From contig NZ_KB898202.1 in NCBI RefSeq assembly GCF_000377505.1, positions 27,901-91,900 of the forward strand: DNA of 64,000 nt, read 5' to 3'. The notes beneath the pieces are model-generated. The model searched no databases. It was not told the DNA's origin and worked only from the letters and a program-made list of their open reading frames with translations. The position numbers were made by a program, and so were the translations under genes. The first letter of the stretch is position 1. The number at the start of each line of letters is the position of its first letter. This DNA comes from Paenibacillus massiliensis 2301065 = DSM 16942. GTDB lineage: Bacteria; Bacillota; Bacilli; Paenibacillales; Paenibacillaceae. Below are positions 31,226 through 40,891 of this stretch, one piece after another.

Positions 31226-32153
31226 TGAAAAAAACATTGAAAATTACGGGAATTATTTTACTATCCATACTAATCATTATTGTCTTGTTTTTTGCAGGAG
31301 TGTTTATTAACAATAAAATTCAACTAAGTCGTGAAGAAAAGAAGATAGCTTCTTACGGCGAAACCGTCGCTATAGATGGAGAAAACATGAACTTTCAGAT
31401 CTCCGGGACAGGTGAAAAGACGATCGTTTTATTACCGGGCTATATGACAGCTGCACCGATCATTGATTTCAAGCAACTGATTAGTGAGTTAGACAAAACT
31501 ATCGAGTTATTGCGATAGAACCCTTTGGGTATGGTCTAAGTGATGATACGGATAAGGAAAGATCTGTTGAAAATATAACCGACGAAATACATGAGGTGTT
31601 GGTTAAGCAGGGAATCAAAAAGTATACGATGATGGGCCATTCAATTACGGGGGTCTACTCTCTTGAGTATATTAAAAAATATCCTAATGAGGTTGAAGCC
31701 TTTATAGGAATTGATAGCAGCCTTCCTTCACAAGGGGGAGCCGATGATAATATAGCAGGGGCCATTGAGCTTTTAAGTAAATCGGGACTGTATCGTGTAC
31801 TCTCAAATATGAACACCGACATGCTGAAGATTCCAGATGTGGGAGATAAATTAGCCGAGCAATATAAATATTTGTCTCTAAAAAATATAGGATCAAAAGC
31901 AACAATGAATGAAGGCAAATCCATGCTGGAGAATTTTAATAAAACGGCTGAGATACAGTACCCTAAGAGTCTGCCCGTTATGTATTTCTTGGCAACAGAA
32001 AGTACGGATTCTAATGATAACTGGTTGAGGATTCATCAAGACATGGTTAAAAATAGTGATAAGTCAGCTATTCAAATTATAGAGGGAGGACACTATTTAC
32101 ATCATACTAAATCAAAGGAATTAGCTGAGCTTACGGTATCCTTTTTAGAATGA
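31225..32153 (+). pseudogene. Alpha/beta hydrolase broken by a single frameshift
   Basis: Frame 1 codes MKKTLKITG... with an N-terminal membrane helix and an alpha/beta hydrolase start (GEKTIVLLPGYMT) and stops at 31518. The next frame, from about 31498, continues the same fold without gap (YRVIAIEPFGYGLSDDT, then GHSITGVYS with the nucleophile Ser, and IEGGHYLHHT with the catalytic His). The shift lies at the AAAA run 31494-31498. One inserted base there would restore a protein of about 310 aa. Either a real loss of function or a sequencing slip. The TetR gene just upstream is its likely regulator. Confidence 0.85.
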
Positions 32154-32370
32154 TAATGTATTAAGATCACTGAACAGTCAAAAGCTCTTGCCGAAAAAAT
32201 GATGTAGCACCAAAAGATTGGTTGTTTCTTATGGGGAACTGCAGGGTTCGGGAAAGCGGGTTCATGTTGGGCTTCTTATAGCTTTCGTTGGAGGAATGTG
32301 GTATATTGGTAATCCTTTTGTGTTGTCAGCGATTGACCATAAGAGAATATTCTTAGGAGGTAACTGAAAC

Positions 32371-34548
32371 ATGTCACAAAGCTTTCAAAGTGCCTATCAA
32401 GAAGAAGTTGATCGACTGAAGCGGACCATGGAGACAGTGGACCAGCAGCTGGAAAGACTGCGAGGAATACCGATCTATACAGGTCATGACTTCACGGAGC
32501 AGGTTCTTGAGGCCCAGCGTGAAGAACGACGAGTTGCCCTGGCGAAGAGCTCTAAGGAGCCTTATTTCGGGCGGCTGGATTTTGAAGAATCGGGAACGGA
32601 TAGCCGAAAGCCGCTCTACATCGGTAAGGTCGGTGTGGATCGGGAAGAGGTAGGGGATCATCCGCTGGTCATTGACTGGCGTGCGCCAGTAGCCAGCTTG
32701 TTCTACTCCTTCACTGGGGGAGAGGGCCCGGCAACCTATGAAGCTCCGGAGGGTCTGATTGAAGGGTTGGTATACCTGAAGCGGAACGTGGTTATTCGCC
32801 AGCGAATGCTGGAGAGAATTGCGGATACCTTCAACCGGGATAGTGACCAACCAGCGGTGTCCGATGAATTTCTCGTCTACCGACTTGGGGAGAACAAGGA
32901 CAACAAGCTTCGTGATATCGTCTCCACAATCCAGGCGGAGCAGGACCAGATTATTCGGGCGCAGCGGGATACAGCCTTGATTATTCAAGGTGTAGCGGGC
33001 TCGGGTAAGACGACCGTGGCCTTGCATCGGCTTGCTTTCTTGCTGTATCAGTACAAGGAGCAGGTTGCGGCTGAGCGTATGATCATTTTTGCCCCCAACC
33101 ATATGTTTTTGGACTATATTTCGGATGTCCTGCCTGAGCTGGGTGTTGGAGATATTCAGCAGAGCACGTTCACAGATTGGGCTGTCCAGCTACTTGAGAT
33201 TGAGCTTCCGATTGCAAATGCAAGTGAGACGTTGAATCTCTGGTTCGAGGAGCCGAATAACCGTCCGAAGCTTAATGATGAGGTGCCGGGACGCTACAAG
33301 GGCTCGATCCGATTCATGACTTTGCTGAAGGAATGGCTATCCGGGCTGGAGAGTGACGCTGTACCAGAGGCAGACTTCATACCGTGGGATGGGGCCGTGC
33401 TGACCAGATCCGAGATTGAGCGCTGGTTCAGCGAGGAATATAGACATTATCCTCTTGCGAAGCGCAAGGAGCGCGTCATGGCACGGATTCATCGCTGGAT
33501 TGAGATGGAGCTGAAGCAGCTGAAATCGGAAGCCCTGCGCAAGGAATGTAAGAAGAAGGCAGCCACGCGCGAGAAGGCCTATGCAAAGAAATGGCCACAA
33601 TATGAGCCGCTAACGATGTACAAGCAGCTATTCAAGACTGTCAAGGGAGGGAGTGTCCCTGACGAGATCCATGCTCAGCTTCCACGCTCGATCGTGAAGC
33701 AGACGGCTACGGATTTGAAGCAGAATATCATCCGTGAGGAGGATCTGCCTGCGTTGGTGTACATCCATGCGTTAATTCATGATATTGATGGCGGACAGCG
33801 GTTCGACCATATCGTCATTGATGAAGCACAGGATTTCTCTCCATTTCATGTTGCCTTGTTGGATTTGTTCGTCAAAGGGCACTCCTTCACGATCTTGGGA
33901 GACCTGTCCCAAGGCATTCATGAGTATCGCGGCGTCCACGCCTGGGATGAGATGAGCAGTCTCTTTCCTGCTGAGCATCATGCTTATTATGCACTGACAC
34001 GCAGTTATCGTTCGACTATGGAGATCATAGATTATGCGAACATTATTCTGGAGCGTGGCGTGAAGAGCGGTATTACTGCGATCCCGGTGTTTCGTAGTGG
34101 TGATCCGGTCCGGGTCATTGCTCACCCGACGCAGAAGCGCAGTACGGATCTGGAACGTGCGTTGCGACATTTGACCGGGAAGGATTACCGCACCGTAGCT
34201 ATTCTGACACGTACATTAAGCGAGGCCGTTGAATTGCATGCGGAGCTTGCCAAGCAGGGCTGGGAGCTGAATCTGATTGACGGTAGCAAAAAGCAGTACA
34301 CAGGCGGTCACTCGATCCTTCCGGTCTATCTCTCGAAGGGGCTGGAATTCGACGCGGTCGTTGTTGCCGATGCGGATACAGAGCATTATCTGAGCAATGC
34401 CGGAGATGCAAAGCTACTGTATGTAGGCTGTACGCGGGCATTGCATGAGCTCTGGCTGCTCCATAGCGGGGCTCTGCCGGATTATGCCCAAGCTGCTAAT
34501 CTGACAGATAGCGAGAACATGGTTCTGGAGGGCTGGCCTGAAGACTAG
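32371..34548 (+). CDS. helD: HelD-type RNA polymerase-associated helicase-like ATPase
   Basis: 725 aa SF1 helicase-like protein. In studied bacteria HelD frees stalled RNA polymerase from DNA. N-terminal coiled-coil arm (about 1-60, helical and charged), a Firmicute-type HelD core with VIDWRAPVASLFYSF (about 106-120), Walker A GVAGSGKTT (about 210), motif II IDEAQDFSP (about 487), LTRSYRST and the C-terminal YLSKGLEFDAVVV and VGCTRA motifs. Length is near that of B. subtilis HelD. SD AGGAGGT precedes the ATG. It is a single-gene unit ended by the 34633 hairpin. Some HelD proteins give rifampicin tolerance; that is known of other classes and not shown here. Confidence 0.92.
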   Translation: MSQSFQSAYQEEVDRLKRTMETVDQQLERLRGIPIYTGHDFTEQVLEAQREERRVALAKSSKEPYFGRLDFEESGTDSRKPLYIGKVGVDREEVGDHPLVIDWRAPVASLFYSFTGGEGPATYEAPEGLIEGLVYLKRNVVIRQRMLERIADTFNRDSDQPAVSDEFLVYRLGENKDNKLRDIVSTIQAEQDQIIRAQRDTALIIQGVAGSGKTTVALHRLAFLLYQYKEQVAAERMIIFAPNHMFLDYISDVLPELGVGDIQQSTFTDWAVQLLEIELPIANASETLNLWFEEPNNRPKLNDEVPGRYKGSIRFMTLLKEWLSGLESDAVPEADFIPWDGAVLTRSEIERWFSEEYRHYPLAKRKERVMARIHRWIEMELKQLKSEALRKECKKKAATREKAYAKKWPQYEPLTMYKQLFKTVKGGSVPDEIHAQLPRSIVKQTATDLKQNIIREEDLPALVYIHALIHDIDGGQRFDHIVIDEAQDFSPFHVALLDLFVKGHSFTILGDLSQGIHEYRGVHAWDEMSSLFPAEHHAYYALTRSYRSTMEIIDYANIILERGVKSGITAIPVFRSGDPVRVIAHPTQKRSTDLERALRHLTGKDYRTVAILTRTLSEAVELHAELAKQGWELNLIDGSKKQYTGGHSILPVYLSKGLEFDAVVVADADTEHYLSNAGDAKLLYVGCTRALHELWLLHSGALPDYAQAANLTDSENMVLEGWPED

Positions 34549-34632
34549 TTGAGCACGTGGAAATGACCAGGCTCGGTTGATATTTGTAAGATAGAACACT
34601 ATATTGGTGACTGGAGCCGACTCCGTTGTCAC

Positions 34633-34683
34633 TATGGCAAAGACAGGCTGCAATCTCCGTAGTGAGCGCCTGTCTTTGCCATA
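34633..34683 (+). terminator. Large hairpin after helD
   Basis: TATGGCAAAGACAGGC (34633-34648) is exactly complementary to GCCTGTCTTTGCCATA (34668-34683), a 16-bp perfect stem with a 19-base loop; a modest T/A-rich tail follows. Confidence 0.65.
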
Positions 34684-34775
34684 TCCAGATATATTACTTA
34701 TAATAGCGTCAAATCACTAATTCAGAAAAAGAATAGAAGAAATATAGAAAAGCACGAAAGAAGTAAGGAAGAGGC

Positions 34776-34819
34776 ACGGTAGAAGCACGGTAGAAGCACG
34801 GTAGAAGCACGGTAGAAGC
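34776..34819. repeat. Four perfect 11-bp tandem repeats upstream of the lacI-type gene
   Basis: ACGGTAGAAGC repeated four times without change, ending 52 bases before the regulator's ATG. Copy-number change by slippage could alter spacing of promoter elements. Confidence 0.9.
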
Positions 34820-34871
34820 AGAGAAGGAGTAAATACAAAGCGGTTATTTTAAGCAAAGGTGAACATAAATA

Positions 34872-35885
34872 ATGAGCAAACCAACCATTTACGATGTAGC
34901 TAGAGAAGCAGGTGTCTCGATTGCTACCGTCTCCAAGGTGCTGAATCATAACGGTCGTATCAGTGACAAGACACGGCAGAAGGTGACGCACATCATGGAG
35001 CAATTGAACTATCAGCCGAGTATGGTGGCTTCCGCGCTTACGAGTCAGCGAACAGGCACAATTGGCCTGATGATTCCGGACATTGCCAATCCCTTCTTCG
35101 CAGAAGCAGCCCGTCATTTCGAGGATCATGCCCAGCAAGCGGGCAATGATCTGGTGATCTGTAGTACCGATCGTGATGATACGAAGGCGGAGCGATATAT
35201 CTCGTCCCTGCTGCGCAAGCGTGTAGACGGGCTGATCATCGCCTCGCACACAGGTCCGCCGGAGCGGGTAGCCCGTCTGCTGACCGACCGAATTCCGACG
35301 GTACTGTTCTCTGCGGATATTCGTTCGCTAGCCTGTAACAGCGTCACCATTGATGATTATCAGGGGGGCTATGAGGCCACGAAATATCTGTTGTCACTTG
35401 GGCACCGCCGGCTAGGGATTATTTCGGACAGCCTGTCTGGTAGCCGTTTGCGGGAGCAAGGCTTCATAGAGGCATTAACCGAAGCGGGACTGCAGCCAGA
35501 TGAGTCTGAATGTATGATCCAGACCTCTGCCACGCTGGAGAATGGTCGGACTGCGGCACGCACGATGTTATCCATTCCTACAGATAGACGGCCAACTGCC
35601 ATATTTGCCTGCAACGATCTGTTGGCCATCGGCGTACTGCAGGAGGCCAGCTACGTCGGGCTGGCTGTTCCACGGGATTTGTCTGTCGTTGGCTTCGATA
35701 ATACATTGCTGGCAGATATTTGCCATCCCTCTCTCACGAGTATCGCTCAACCCCTGCGCGATATGACCAGACAATCCATGCAGCAGCTAATAGACTGCAT
35801 CGCTGATCCCGATGCTGCTAAGAATAAGGTGCTGATTCAGCCAGAGCTCGTTATTCGTCAATCCACAGGTCCCGCTCCCGATTAA
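34872..35885 (+). CDS. LacI-family regulator, probable repressor of the iol operon
   Basis: 337 aa. N-terminal LacI HTH (PTIYDVAREAGVSIATVSKVLN, hinge helix PSMVASALTSQ) and a periplasmic-binding-type effector domain (about 60-330) with TGTIGLMIPDIANPFFAE. B. subtilis uses a DeoR-type IolR; here the regulator beside iolCADEGB is LacI-type. Two TAAGCGCTTA-centred palindromes at the iol promoter have the central CG typical of LacI-family sites, so it probably binds there; the inducer would be inositol or a breakdown product (inference). A terminator overlaps its 3' end, separating it from iolC. SD is weak (AAAGGTGA about 10 bases before ATG). Confidence 0.9.
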   Translation: MSKPTIYDVAREAGVSIATVSKVLNHNGRISDKTRQKVTHIMEQLNYQPSMVASALTSQRTGTIGLMIPDIANPFFAEAARHFEDHAQQAGNDLVICSTDRDDTKAERYISSLLRKRVDGLIIASHTGPPERVARLLTDRIPTVLFSADIRSLACNSVTIDDYQGGYEATKYLLSLGHRRLGIISDSLSGSRLREQGFIEALTEAGLQPDESECMIQTSATLENGRTAARTMLSIPTDRRPTAIFACNDLLAIGVLQEASYVGLAVPRDLSVVGFDNTLLADICHPSLTSIAQPLRDMTRQSMQQLIDCIADPDAAKNKVLIQPELVIRQSTGPAPD

Positions 35886-35918
35886 TTTGACTGTTCTCCG
35901 GGAGAAAGGGACCTTTTT
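35868..35918 (+). terminator. Intrinsic terminator overlapping the lacI-type gene end
   Basis: GGTCCC (35868-35873) and CTCCCG (35875-35880) pair with CGGGAG (35899-35904) and GGGACC (35908-35913), followed by TTTTT. The stop codon lies in the loop. Confidence 0.8.
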
Positions 35919-35971
35919 CCTCATGCGCTACTACGCACTATTTTTCACTTGCAGGATTCCGAAAAATGTAA

Positions 35972-36000
35972 TTGATAAGCGCTTACATCTCTACTATAAT
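35972..36000 (+). promoter_or_regulatory. Sigma-A promoter of the iol operon
   Basis: TTGATA (35972-35977), exact 17-base spacer, perfect TATAAT (35995-36000). Start site near 36007, leaving a leader of about 210 bases before iolC. Confidence 0.85.
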
Positions 36001-36030
36001 AGTTTTTACAGTTGGGTTAAGCGCTTAACC
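35976..36030. promoter_or_regulatory. Paired LacI-type operators flanking the iol promoter core
   Basis: TAAGCGCTTA (35976-35985) overlaps the -35. GGTTAAGCGCTTAACC (36015-36030), a perfect 16-bp palindrome, lies just after the start site. Centres are 42 bp apart, four helical turns, so one repressor tetramer or two dimers could bind the same DNA face. The first site also resembles a CcpA cre site on one side (CGCTTACA), so catabolite repression may overlap. Confidence 0.8.
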
Positions 36031-36067
36031 TAAGGTGTTAACAAAAATCTTTAGCAAGAGCATGGCT

Positions 36068-36109
36068 CTGACCCTGACTCTGGCCTTGATCCTGACCCTG
36101 ACTCTGACT
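36068..36109. repeat. Seven hexamer repeats (CTGACC/CTGACT) in the iol leader
   Basis: Units CTGACC, CTGACT, CTGGCC, TTGATC, CTGACC, CTGACT, CTGACT run without gap between operator 2 and iolC. No ORF covers them. They are part of the untranslated leader. Confidence 0.85.
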
Positions 36110-36215
36110 CCAAAATTCAAGCTATTAGCGAAGTAGTTAACCAAGATACTGTGCAAGAAATTTACTTGGAAGAAATATAATAGCTAGTTGATTCTACCTT
36201 CAAGGAGGAAGCGCT

Positions 36216-37271
36216 ATGAATGGAGAGGTATTGCTTCACAATGGGCAGCCTGCATTTGATCCGGTACGACCGCTTGCTTTTGATGCTGCACGCCCGATAG
36301 ACCTGGTATCCGTAGGCCGTCTCTGCATTGATCTGAATGCCAATGAGACAGGATGTCCCATGGAGGATACGATGACTTTTACGAAATATGTAGGAGGCTC
36401 TCCGGCAAACATTGCGATCGGCGCGGCAAGGCTGGGCTTGAAGAGTGGGTTTATCGGCAAAATTGCTTCCGACCAGATGGGCCGCTTCATCCGGCGCTAT
36501 CTGCAAGCGAATCATGTGGATGACAGTCAGGTTGTAGATGATCATACGGGTGCGGTAACTGGATTAGCCTTCACCGAAATCAAGAGCCCGCAGGAGTGTA
36601 GCATATTAATGTATCGTGACAATGTTGCTGATCTGCTGCTGACTACGGCGGATATCTCCGAGGACTACATTCGCCAGACCAAAGCTTTGCTCATATCCGG
36701 GACTGCGCTCGCGAAGAGCCCATCCAGGGAAGCGGTGTTTCTGGCACTGGAGCTCGCAGTCAAGCATGGAGTTACGGTGTTCTTCGATCTTGACTATCGC
36801 CCCTATACCTGGAAGTCGGATGCGGAGACGGCCATGTATTACAATCTGGCTGCCGAGAAATGTGACTGCATCATTGGTACACGCGAGGAATTCGATAGGA
36901 TGGAGCAGTTGTTCAAGGAAGCGGCATCGGATGATCAGGCGACGGCCGGACGCTGGTTCGGGCATCGGGCGAAGCTGGTCGTCATCAAGCATGGTGGCAG
37001 CGGCTCCATCGCTTACACGGCAGACGGACAGTCACACCGTAGCGGGATCTTCCGTACGAAGGTACTGAAGACATTCGGAGCTGGGGACTCCTATGCGTCA
37101 GCCTTCATTTACGGACTCATGACAGGCGAGACAGTTGGAGAGGCCATGAAGCGTGGTAGTGCATCAGCCTCGATCGTCATTTCCCGGCATAGCTGTTCGG
37201 ATGCCATGCCTACACTGGAAGAGCTGAACACTTTTCTGCAGGAGAATGAGGAGATAAAAGAGCTGGTGTGA
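36216..37271 (+). CDS. iolC: 5-dehydro-2-deoxygluconokinase
   Basis: PfkB-family kinase, 351 aa, that phosphorylates 5-dehydro-2-deoxygluconate in inositol breakdown. Family marks: N-terminal DLVSVGRLCIDLNANE, YVGGSPANIAIGAARLG (PfkB signature 1) and near the C-terminus KTFGAGDSYASAFIYGL with the GAGD catalytic Asp. The first ~25 residues (to RPLAFDAARP) are an extra leader relative to the core. SD AAGGAGG before the ATG. First gene of the operon; iolA follows with a 38-base gap. Confidence 0.95.
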   Translation: MNGEVLLHNGQPAFDPVRPLAFDAARPIDLVSVGRLCIDLNANETGCPMEDTMTFTKYVGGSPANIAIGAARLGLKSGFIGKIASDQMGRFIRRYLQANHVDDSQVVDDHTGAVTGLAFTEIKSPQECSILMYRDNVADLLLTTADISEDYIRQTKALLISGTALAKSPSREAVFLALELAVKHGVTVFFDLDYRPYTWKSDAETAMYYNLAAEKCDCIIGTREEFDRMEQLFKEAASDDQATAGRWFGHRAKLVVIKHGGSGSIAYTADGQSHRSGIFRTKVLKTFGAGDSYASAFIYGLMTGETVGEAMKRGSASASIVISRHSCSDAMPTLEELNTFLQENEEIKELV

Positions 37272-37309
37272 TCCTATATAACCAATACGCGAACCGGAGG
37301 AGAGAGGAT

Positions 37310-38770
37310 ATGGAGAAGCAGGGAGTAGAGGTGCTCAGGAATTATATCAATGGACAATGGGTGCAAGCAGAGGTATCGCAGACCGAAACCGTATTCAACC
37401 CCGCTACCGGAGAAGTGCTGGGAGAGGTACCCTTGTCTACGCGGGAGGAGCTGGATCGCGCCGTAGCGGCAGCGAAGGAAGCATTCACAGGCTGGTCCAG
37501 CACACCGGTGCCACGTCGCGCTCGCATCATGTTCAAGTACCAGCAGCTACTGGTAGAGCATTGGGAGGAGCTGGCCCGACTGATTACGCTGGAGAACGGT
37601 AAAAGCTACAACGAAGCCTATGGTGAGGTACAGCGCGGGATTGAGTGTGTGGAATTCGCTGCCGGAGCCCCGACATTAATGATGGGCAGACAGCTGCCGG
37701 ACATTGCTACAGGTATTGAATCCGGGATGTACCGGTATCCAGTAGGCGTCGTGGGGGGAATTACCCCATTTAATTTTCCGATGATGGTGCCCTGCTGGAT
37801 GTTCCCGCTCGCGATCGCCTGTGGCAATACGTTCGTGCTGAAGCCTTCTGAGCGTACTCCGCTACTGGCAGCAAGACTTGTAGAGCTGTTGGAGGAAGCA
37901 GGTCTTCCTGCCGGGGTATTCAATCTCATCAACGGGGCAAAGGATGTCGTGAACGGCCTGCTGGAGCATCCAGATGTGAAAGCGATTTCCTTCGTGGGCT
38001 CGCAGCCTGTTGCCGAGTATGTGTATCAAAAAGGTACGGCCCATGCCAAGCGTGTACAGGCGCTTGCCGGAGCCAAAAATCATTCCATCGTCCTGCAGGA
38101 TGCTGAACTGGAAGCGACGGCTACCCAGATCGTCAACGCAGCATTCGGCTCGGCTGGCGAGCGTTGTATGGCTTGCTCCGTCGTAACGGTGCAGGAGGAA
38201 GTGGCCGACAGGCTGCTGGAGCTGCTGCTGCAGGCATGTGACACCATGACGATTGGCAACGGTCTGCATGAGGATACCTTCCTCGGCCCGGTGATTCGCG
38301 AAAGTCATAAAGACAGAACCATTTCCTATATTGAACAAGGTGTAGCGGAAGGAGCGAGACTGCTGAGAGATGGCCGCAAGGACAAGGCCGTGGCAGGGGA
38401 TGGATATTTTGTCGGCCCGACGATTTTTGACGAGGTTACACAACAGATGAAGATTTGGCAGGAAGAGGTGTTTGCTCCTGTACTGTCGATCATTCGGGTC
38501 AAGGACGTAGAGGAGGCTGTAGACATTGCCAATGCCTCACGCTTTGCGAACGGGGCGTGTATCTTCACGAATGACGGAGGCAAGGTTCGCTATTTCCGTG
38601 AGAATATAGAGGCTGGCATGTTGGGTGTGAATGTGGGTGTCCCAGCACCGATGGCCTTCTTCCCGTTCTCTGGCTGGAAGGACTCCTTCTACGGTGACCT
38701 TCATGCGAACGGCACAGATGGGGTGGAATTCTATACTCGCAAGAAGATGGTTACGGCCCGCTGGCAGTAA
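37310..38770 (+). CDS. iolA: Methylmalonate/malonate-semialdehyde dehydrogenase (CoA-acylating)
   Basis: 486 aa aldehyde dehydrogenase of the MmsA/IolA class; in the inositol route it converts malonic semialdehyde to acetyl-CoA and CO2. Motifs: N-terminal YINGQWVQAE, PVGVVGGITPFNFPMMVPCW, KPSERTPL, FVGSQPVAEYVY and the catalytic Cys in GSAGERCMA (residue about 285). The ATG at 37310 has GGAGGAGAGAGG directly upstream; the in-frame start at 37268 inside iolC lacks an SD. Confidence 0.95.
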   Translation: MEKQGVEVLRNYINGQWVQAEVSQTETVFNPATGEVLGEVPLSTREELDRAVAAAKEAFTGWSSTPVPRRARIMFKYQQLLVEHWEELARLITLENGKSYNEAYGEVQRGIECVEFAAGAPTLMMGRQLPDIATGIESGMYRYPVGVVGGITPFNFPMMVPCWMFPLAIACGNTFVLKPSERTPLLAARLVELLEEAGLPAGVFNLINGAKDVVNGLLEHPDVKAISFVGSQPVAEYVYQKGTAHAKRVQALAGAKNHSIVLQDAELEATATQIVNAAFGSAGERCMACSVVTVQEEVADRLLELLLQACDTMTIGNGLHEDTFLGPVIRESHKDRTISYIEQGVAEGARLLRDGRKDKAVAGDGYFVGPTIFDEVTQQMKIWQEEVFAPVLSIIRVKDVEEAVDIANASRFANGACIFTNDGGKVRYFRENIEAGMLGVNVGVPAPMAFFPFSGWKDSFYGDLHANGTDGVEFYTRKKMVTARWQ

Positions 38771-38876
38771 GATAAAGCAGCATTGGAAGGTCATTGATAG
38801 ATTGATAGCCTGATAGCCTGATGGATTGCTGGCTAGGAAGCACTTAATGCAAATTCGGATGAAAGGCGGTAGTTCC

Positions 38877-40859
38877 TTGGAAACGATTCGATTGACAACA
38901 GCGCAGGCATTGGTCAGATTTTTGAACAACCAATATGTTGAGACGGATCAGGGACATACACAGACGAATGCAGCTGCTCAGCAGCATGCTGTGCATGAGG
39001 ATGGGGCCGAACGCTTTGTAAAAGGAGTGTTCACCGTGTTTGGCCACGGCAATGTGCTGGGACTCGGTCAGGCACTGGAGAGCGCCCCAGGAGACTTGAT
39101 GGTCTACCAGGGAAGGAATGAGCAGGGAATGGTGCATGCCGCCGTGGCCTTTGCCAAGCAGAGTCGCCGCCGTCAGATTATGGCCTGTACGGCCTCGGTC
39201 GGTCCGGGCTCCGCGAACATGGTGACGGCGGCGGCTACAGCTACCGCGAATCAGATTCCCGTGCTGCTGCTGCCTGGGGACACCTTCGCGACTAGACAGC
39301 CCGATCCGGTGCTTCAGCAGATGGAGCATACCCATAGTCTGGCTATATCCGTTAATGATGCGTTCAAGGCGGTCAGTAAATATTGGGACCGTGTCTCGCG
39401 TCCGGAGCAGCTTATGTCGGCCATGCTGAATGCGATGCGAGTGCTGACAGACCCGGCTGATACCGGTGCAGTGACCATTGCACTACCGCAGGATGTACAG
39501 GGTGAAGCCTGGGATTTCCCGGTGGAGTTCTTCCGTAAACGAATACACCGAATTGAGCGACGACAGCCGCATCCGCGTGACATCCTCGCAGCTGCCGAAT
39601 TGATATCGACAAAGCACAAGCCCCTGATTATCTGCGGTGGAGGGGTACGGTACTCCAATGCAGGTCAGGAGCTGAAAGACTTTGCTGAGGCCTTCGACAT
39701 TCCGTTCGGTGAGACGCAAGCCGGAAAAAGTGCGGTAGAGAGCAGTCATGCGTATAACCTTGGTGGTATAGGCGTGACAGGGAATGCTGCTGCTAATACG
39801 TTGGCAGCCGAAGCGGATCTGATTATCGGAGTGGGCACACGCTTCACGGATTTCACTACGGGCTCGAAGAGTCTGTTCCGTCATCCAGAAGTAGAATTCC
39901 TTACGATCAATGCCTCGGCATTCCATGCCTCGAAGCTGGATGCGCTGCCTGTTGTTAGTGATGCAGCAGAAGGGCTTCGAGCCCTGAAGACGGTGCTGGA
40001 GGTGCAGAGCTATCGCTCGGGTTACGGAGAAGAAATTGCCAAGGCGAAGGCTGAATGGCAGCAAGAACGGCAGCGACTTGCCAGCACAGATTATTCGTCG
40101 GGCAGCTACGTACCCGAAGTGGCTGGTCATTTGGATCACGAGCTTGTGGAATATGCAGAGGCACTAGGTACGACACTGACACAGACCTGCGTGCTGGCTG
40201 TAGTGAATGAACAAATCCCGCAGGATGCGATCGTTATTGGTGCGGCAGGAAGTCTGCCTGGGGATATGCAGCGCATGTGGGAGGCGACCATACCGGATAC
40301 GTATCACATGGAATATGGCTTCTCCTGTATGGGCTATGAGATTGCCGGGGCATTGGGAATCAAGCTGGCACAGCCGGATCGAGAGGTCTATGCGCTGGTG
40401 GGCGACGGCAGCTATCAGATGCTGCATTCGGAGCTGGTGACGAGTCTGCAGGAACGCCGCAAAATTAACATTGTGCTCTTGGACAATGCAGGCTTTGGCT
40501 GCATCAACAATTTGCAAATAGAGAACGGGATGGGGAGCATAGGCACCGAGTTCCGTTACCGCAGTGACAGTGGCAAGCTGAATGGTGATGTCATGGCAAT
40601 TGATTATGCGGCCAGTGCTGCGGGCTACGGTGCAGTAACCTATCGGGTTACCAGCATAAGTGAACTGGAAGCGGCTCTTGCAGATGCGCGTAAGCAGACC
40701 GTATCCACGCTGCTTGATATCAAGGTGCTGCCGAAGACCATGACACACGGCTATGGAGCATGGTGGCATGTCGGTACAGCTGCTGAATCCGATAGCAAGG
40801 CAATCCAGGATGCCCATTCTCGACGAGAGGAAGGCCTGAAGCAGGCACGCCGTTACTAA
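38877..40859 (+). CDS. iolD: 3D-(3,5/4)-trihydroxycyclohexane-1,2-dione hydrolase
   Basis: ThDP-dependent ring-opening enzyme, 660 aa. Aligns by eye along its full length with B. subtilis IolD: IRLTTAQALVRFLNNQY, FTVFGHGNVLGLGQALE, VYQGRNEQGM, PDPVLQQMEHTHS, ETQAGKSAVES, and the ThDP/Mg segment VGDGSYQMLHSEL...NAGFGCINN. Start is a TTG at 38877 (AAAGGCGG upstream, IRL N-terminus matches the family); ATGs at 38826 and 38859 would add poorly fitting residues. Confidence 0.95.
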   Translation: METIRLTTAQALVRFLNNQYVETDQGHTQTNAAAQQHAVHEDGAERFVKGVFTVFGHGNVLGLGQALESAPGDLMVYQGRNEQGMVHAAVAFAKQSRRRQIMACTASVGPGSANMVTAAATATANQIPVLLLPGDTFATRQPDPVLQQMEHTHSLAISVNDAFKAVSKYWDRVSRPEQLMSAMLNAMRVLTDPADTGAVTIALPQDVQGEAWDFPVEFFRKRIHRIERRQPHPRDILAAAELISTKHKPLIICGGGVRYSNAGQELKDFAEAFDIPFGETQAGKSAVESSHAYNLGGIGVTGNAAANTLAAEADLIIGVGTRFTDFTTGSKSLFRHPEVEFLTINASAFHASKLDALPVVSDAAEGLRALKTVLEVQSYRSGYGEEIAKAKAEWQQERQRLASTDYSSGSYVPEVAGHLDHELVEYAEALGTTLTQTCVLAVVNEQIPQDAIVIGAAGSLPGDMQRMWEATIPDTYHMEYGFSCMGYEIAGALGIKLAQPDREVYALVGDGSYQMLHSELVTSLQERRKINIVLLDNAGFGCINNLQIENGMGSIGTEFRYRSDSGKLNGDVMAIDYAASAAGYGAVTYRVTSISELEAALADARKQTVSTLLDIKVLPKTMTHGYGAWWHVGTAAESDSKAIQDAHSRREEGLKQARRY

Positions 40860-40891
40860 AGCCTCGTTCGAATTTAATGTCAGTAGAATGA

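Noticed and set aside
34776..34819. CRISPR-like array
   Set aside because: Units are 11 bp with no spacers; a simple tandem repeat. No cas genes in the window.
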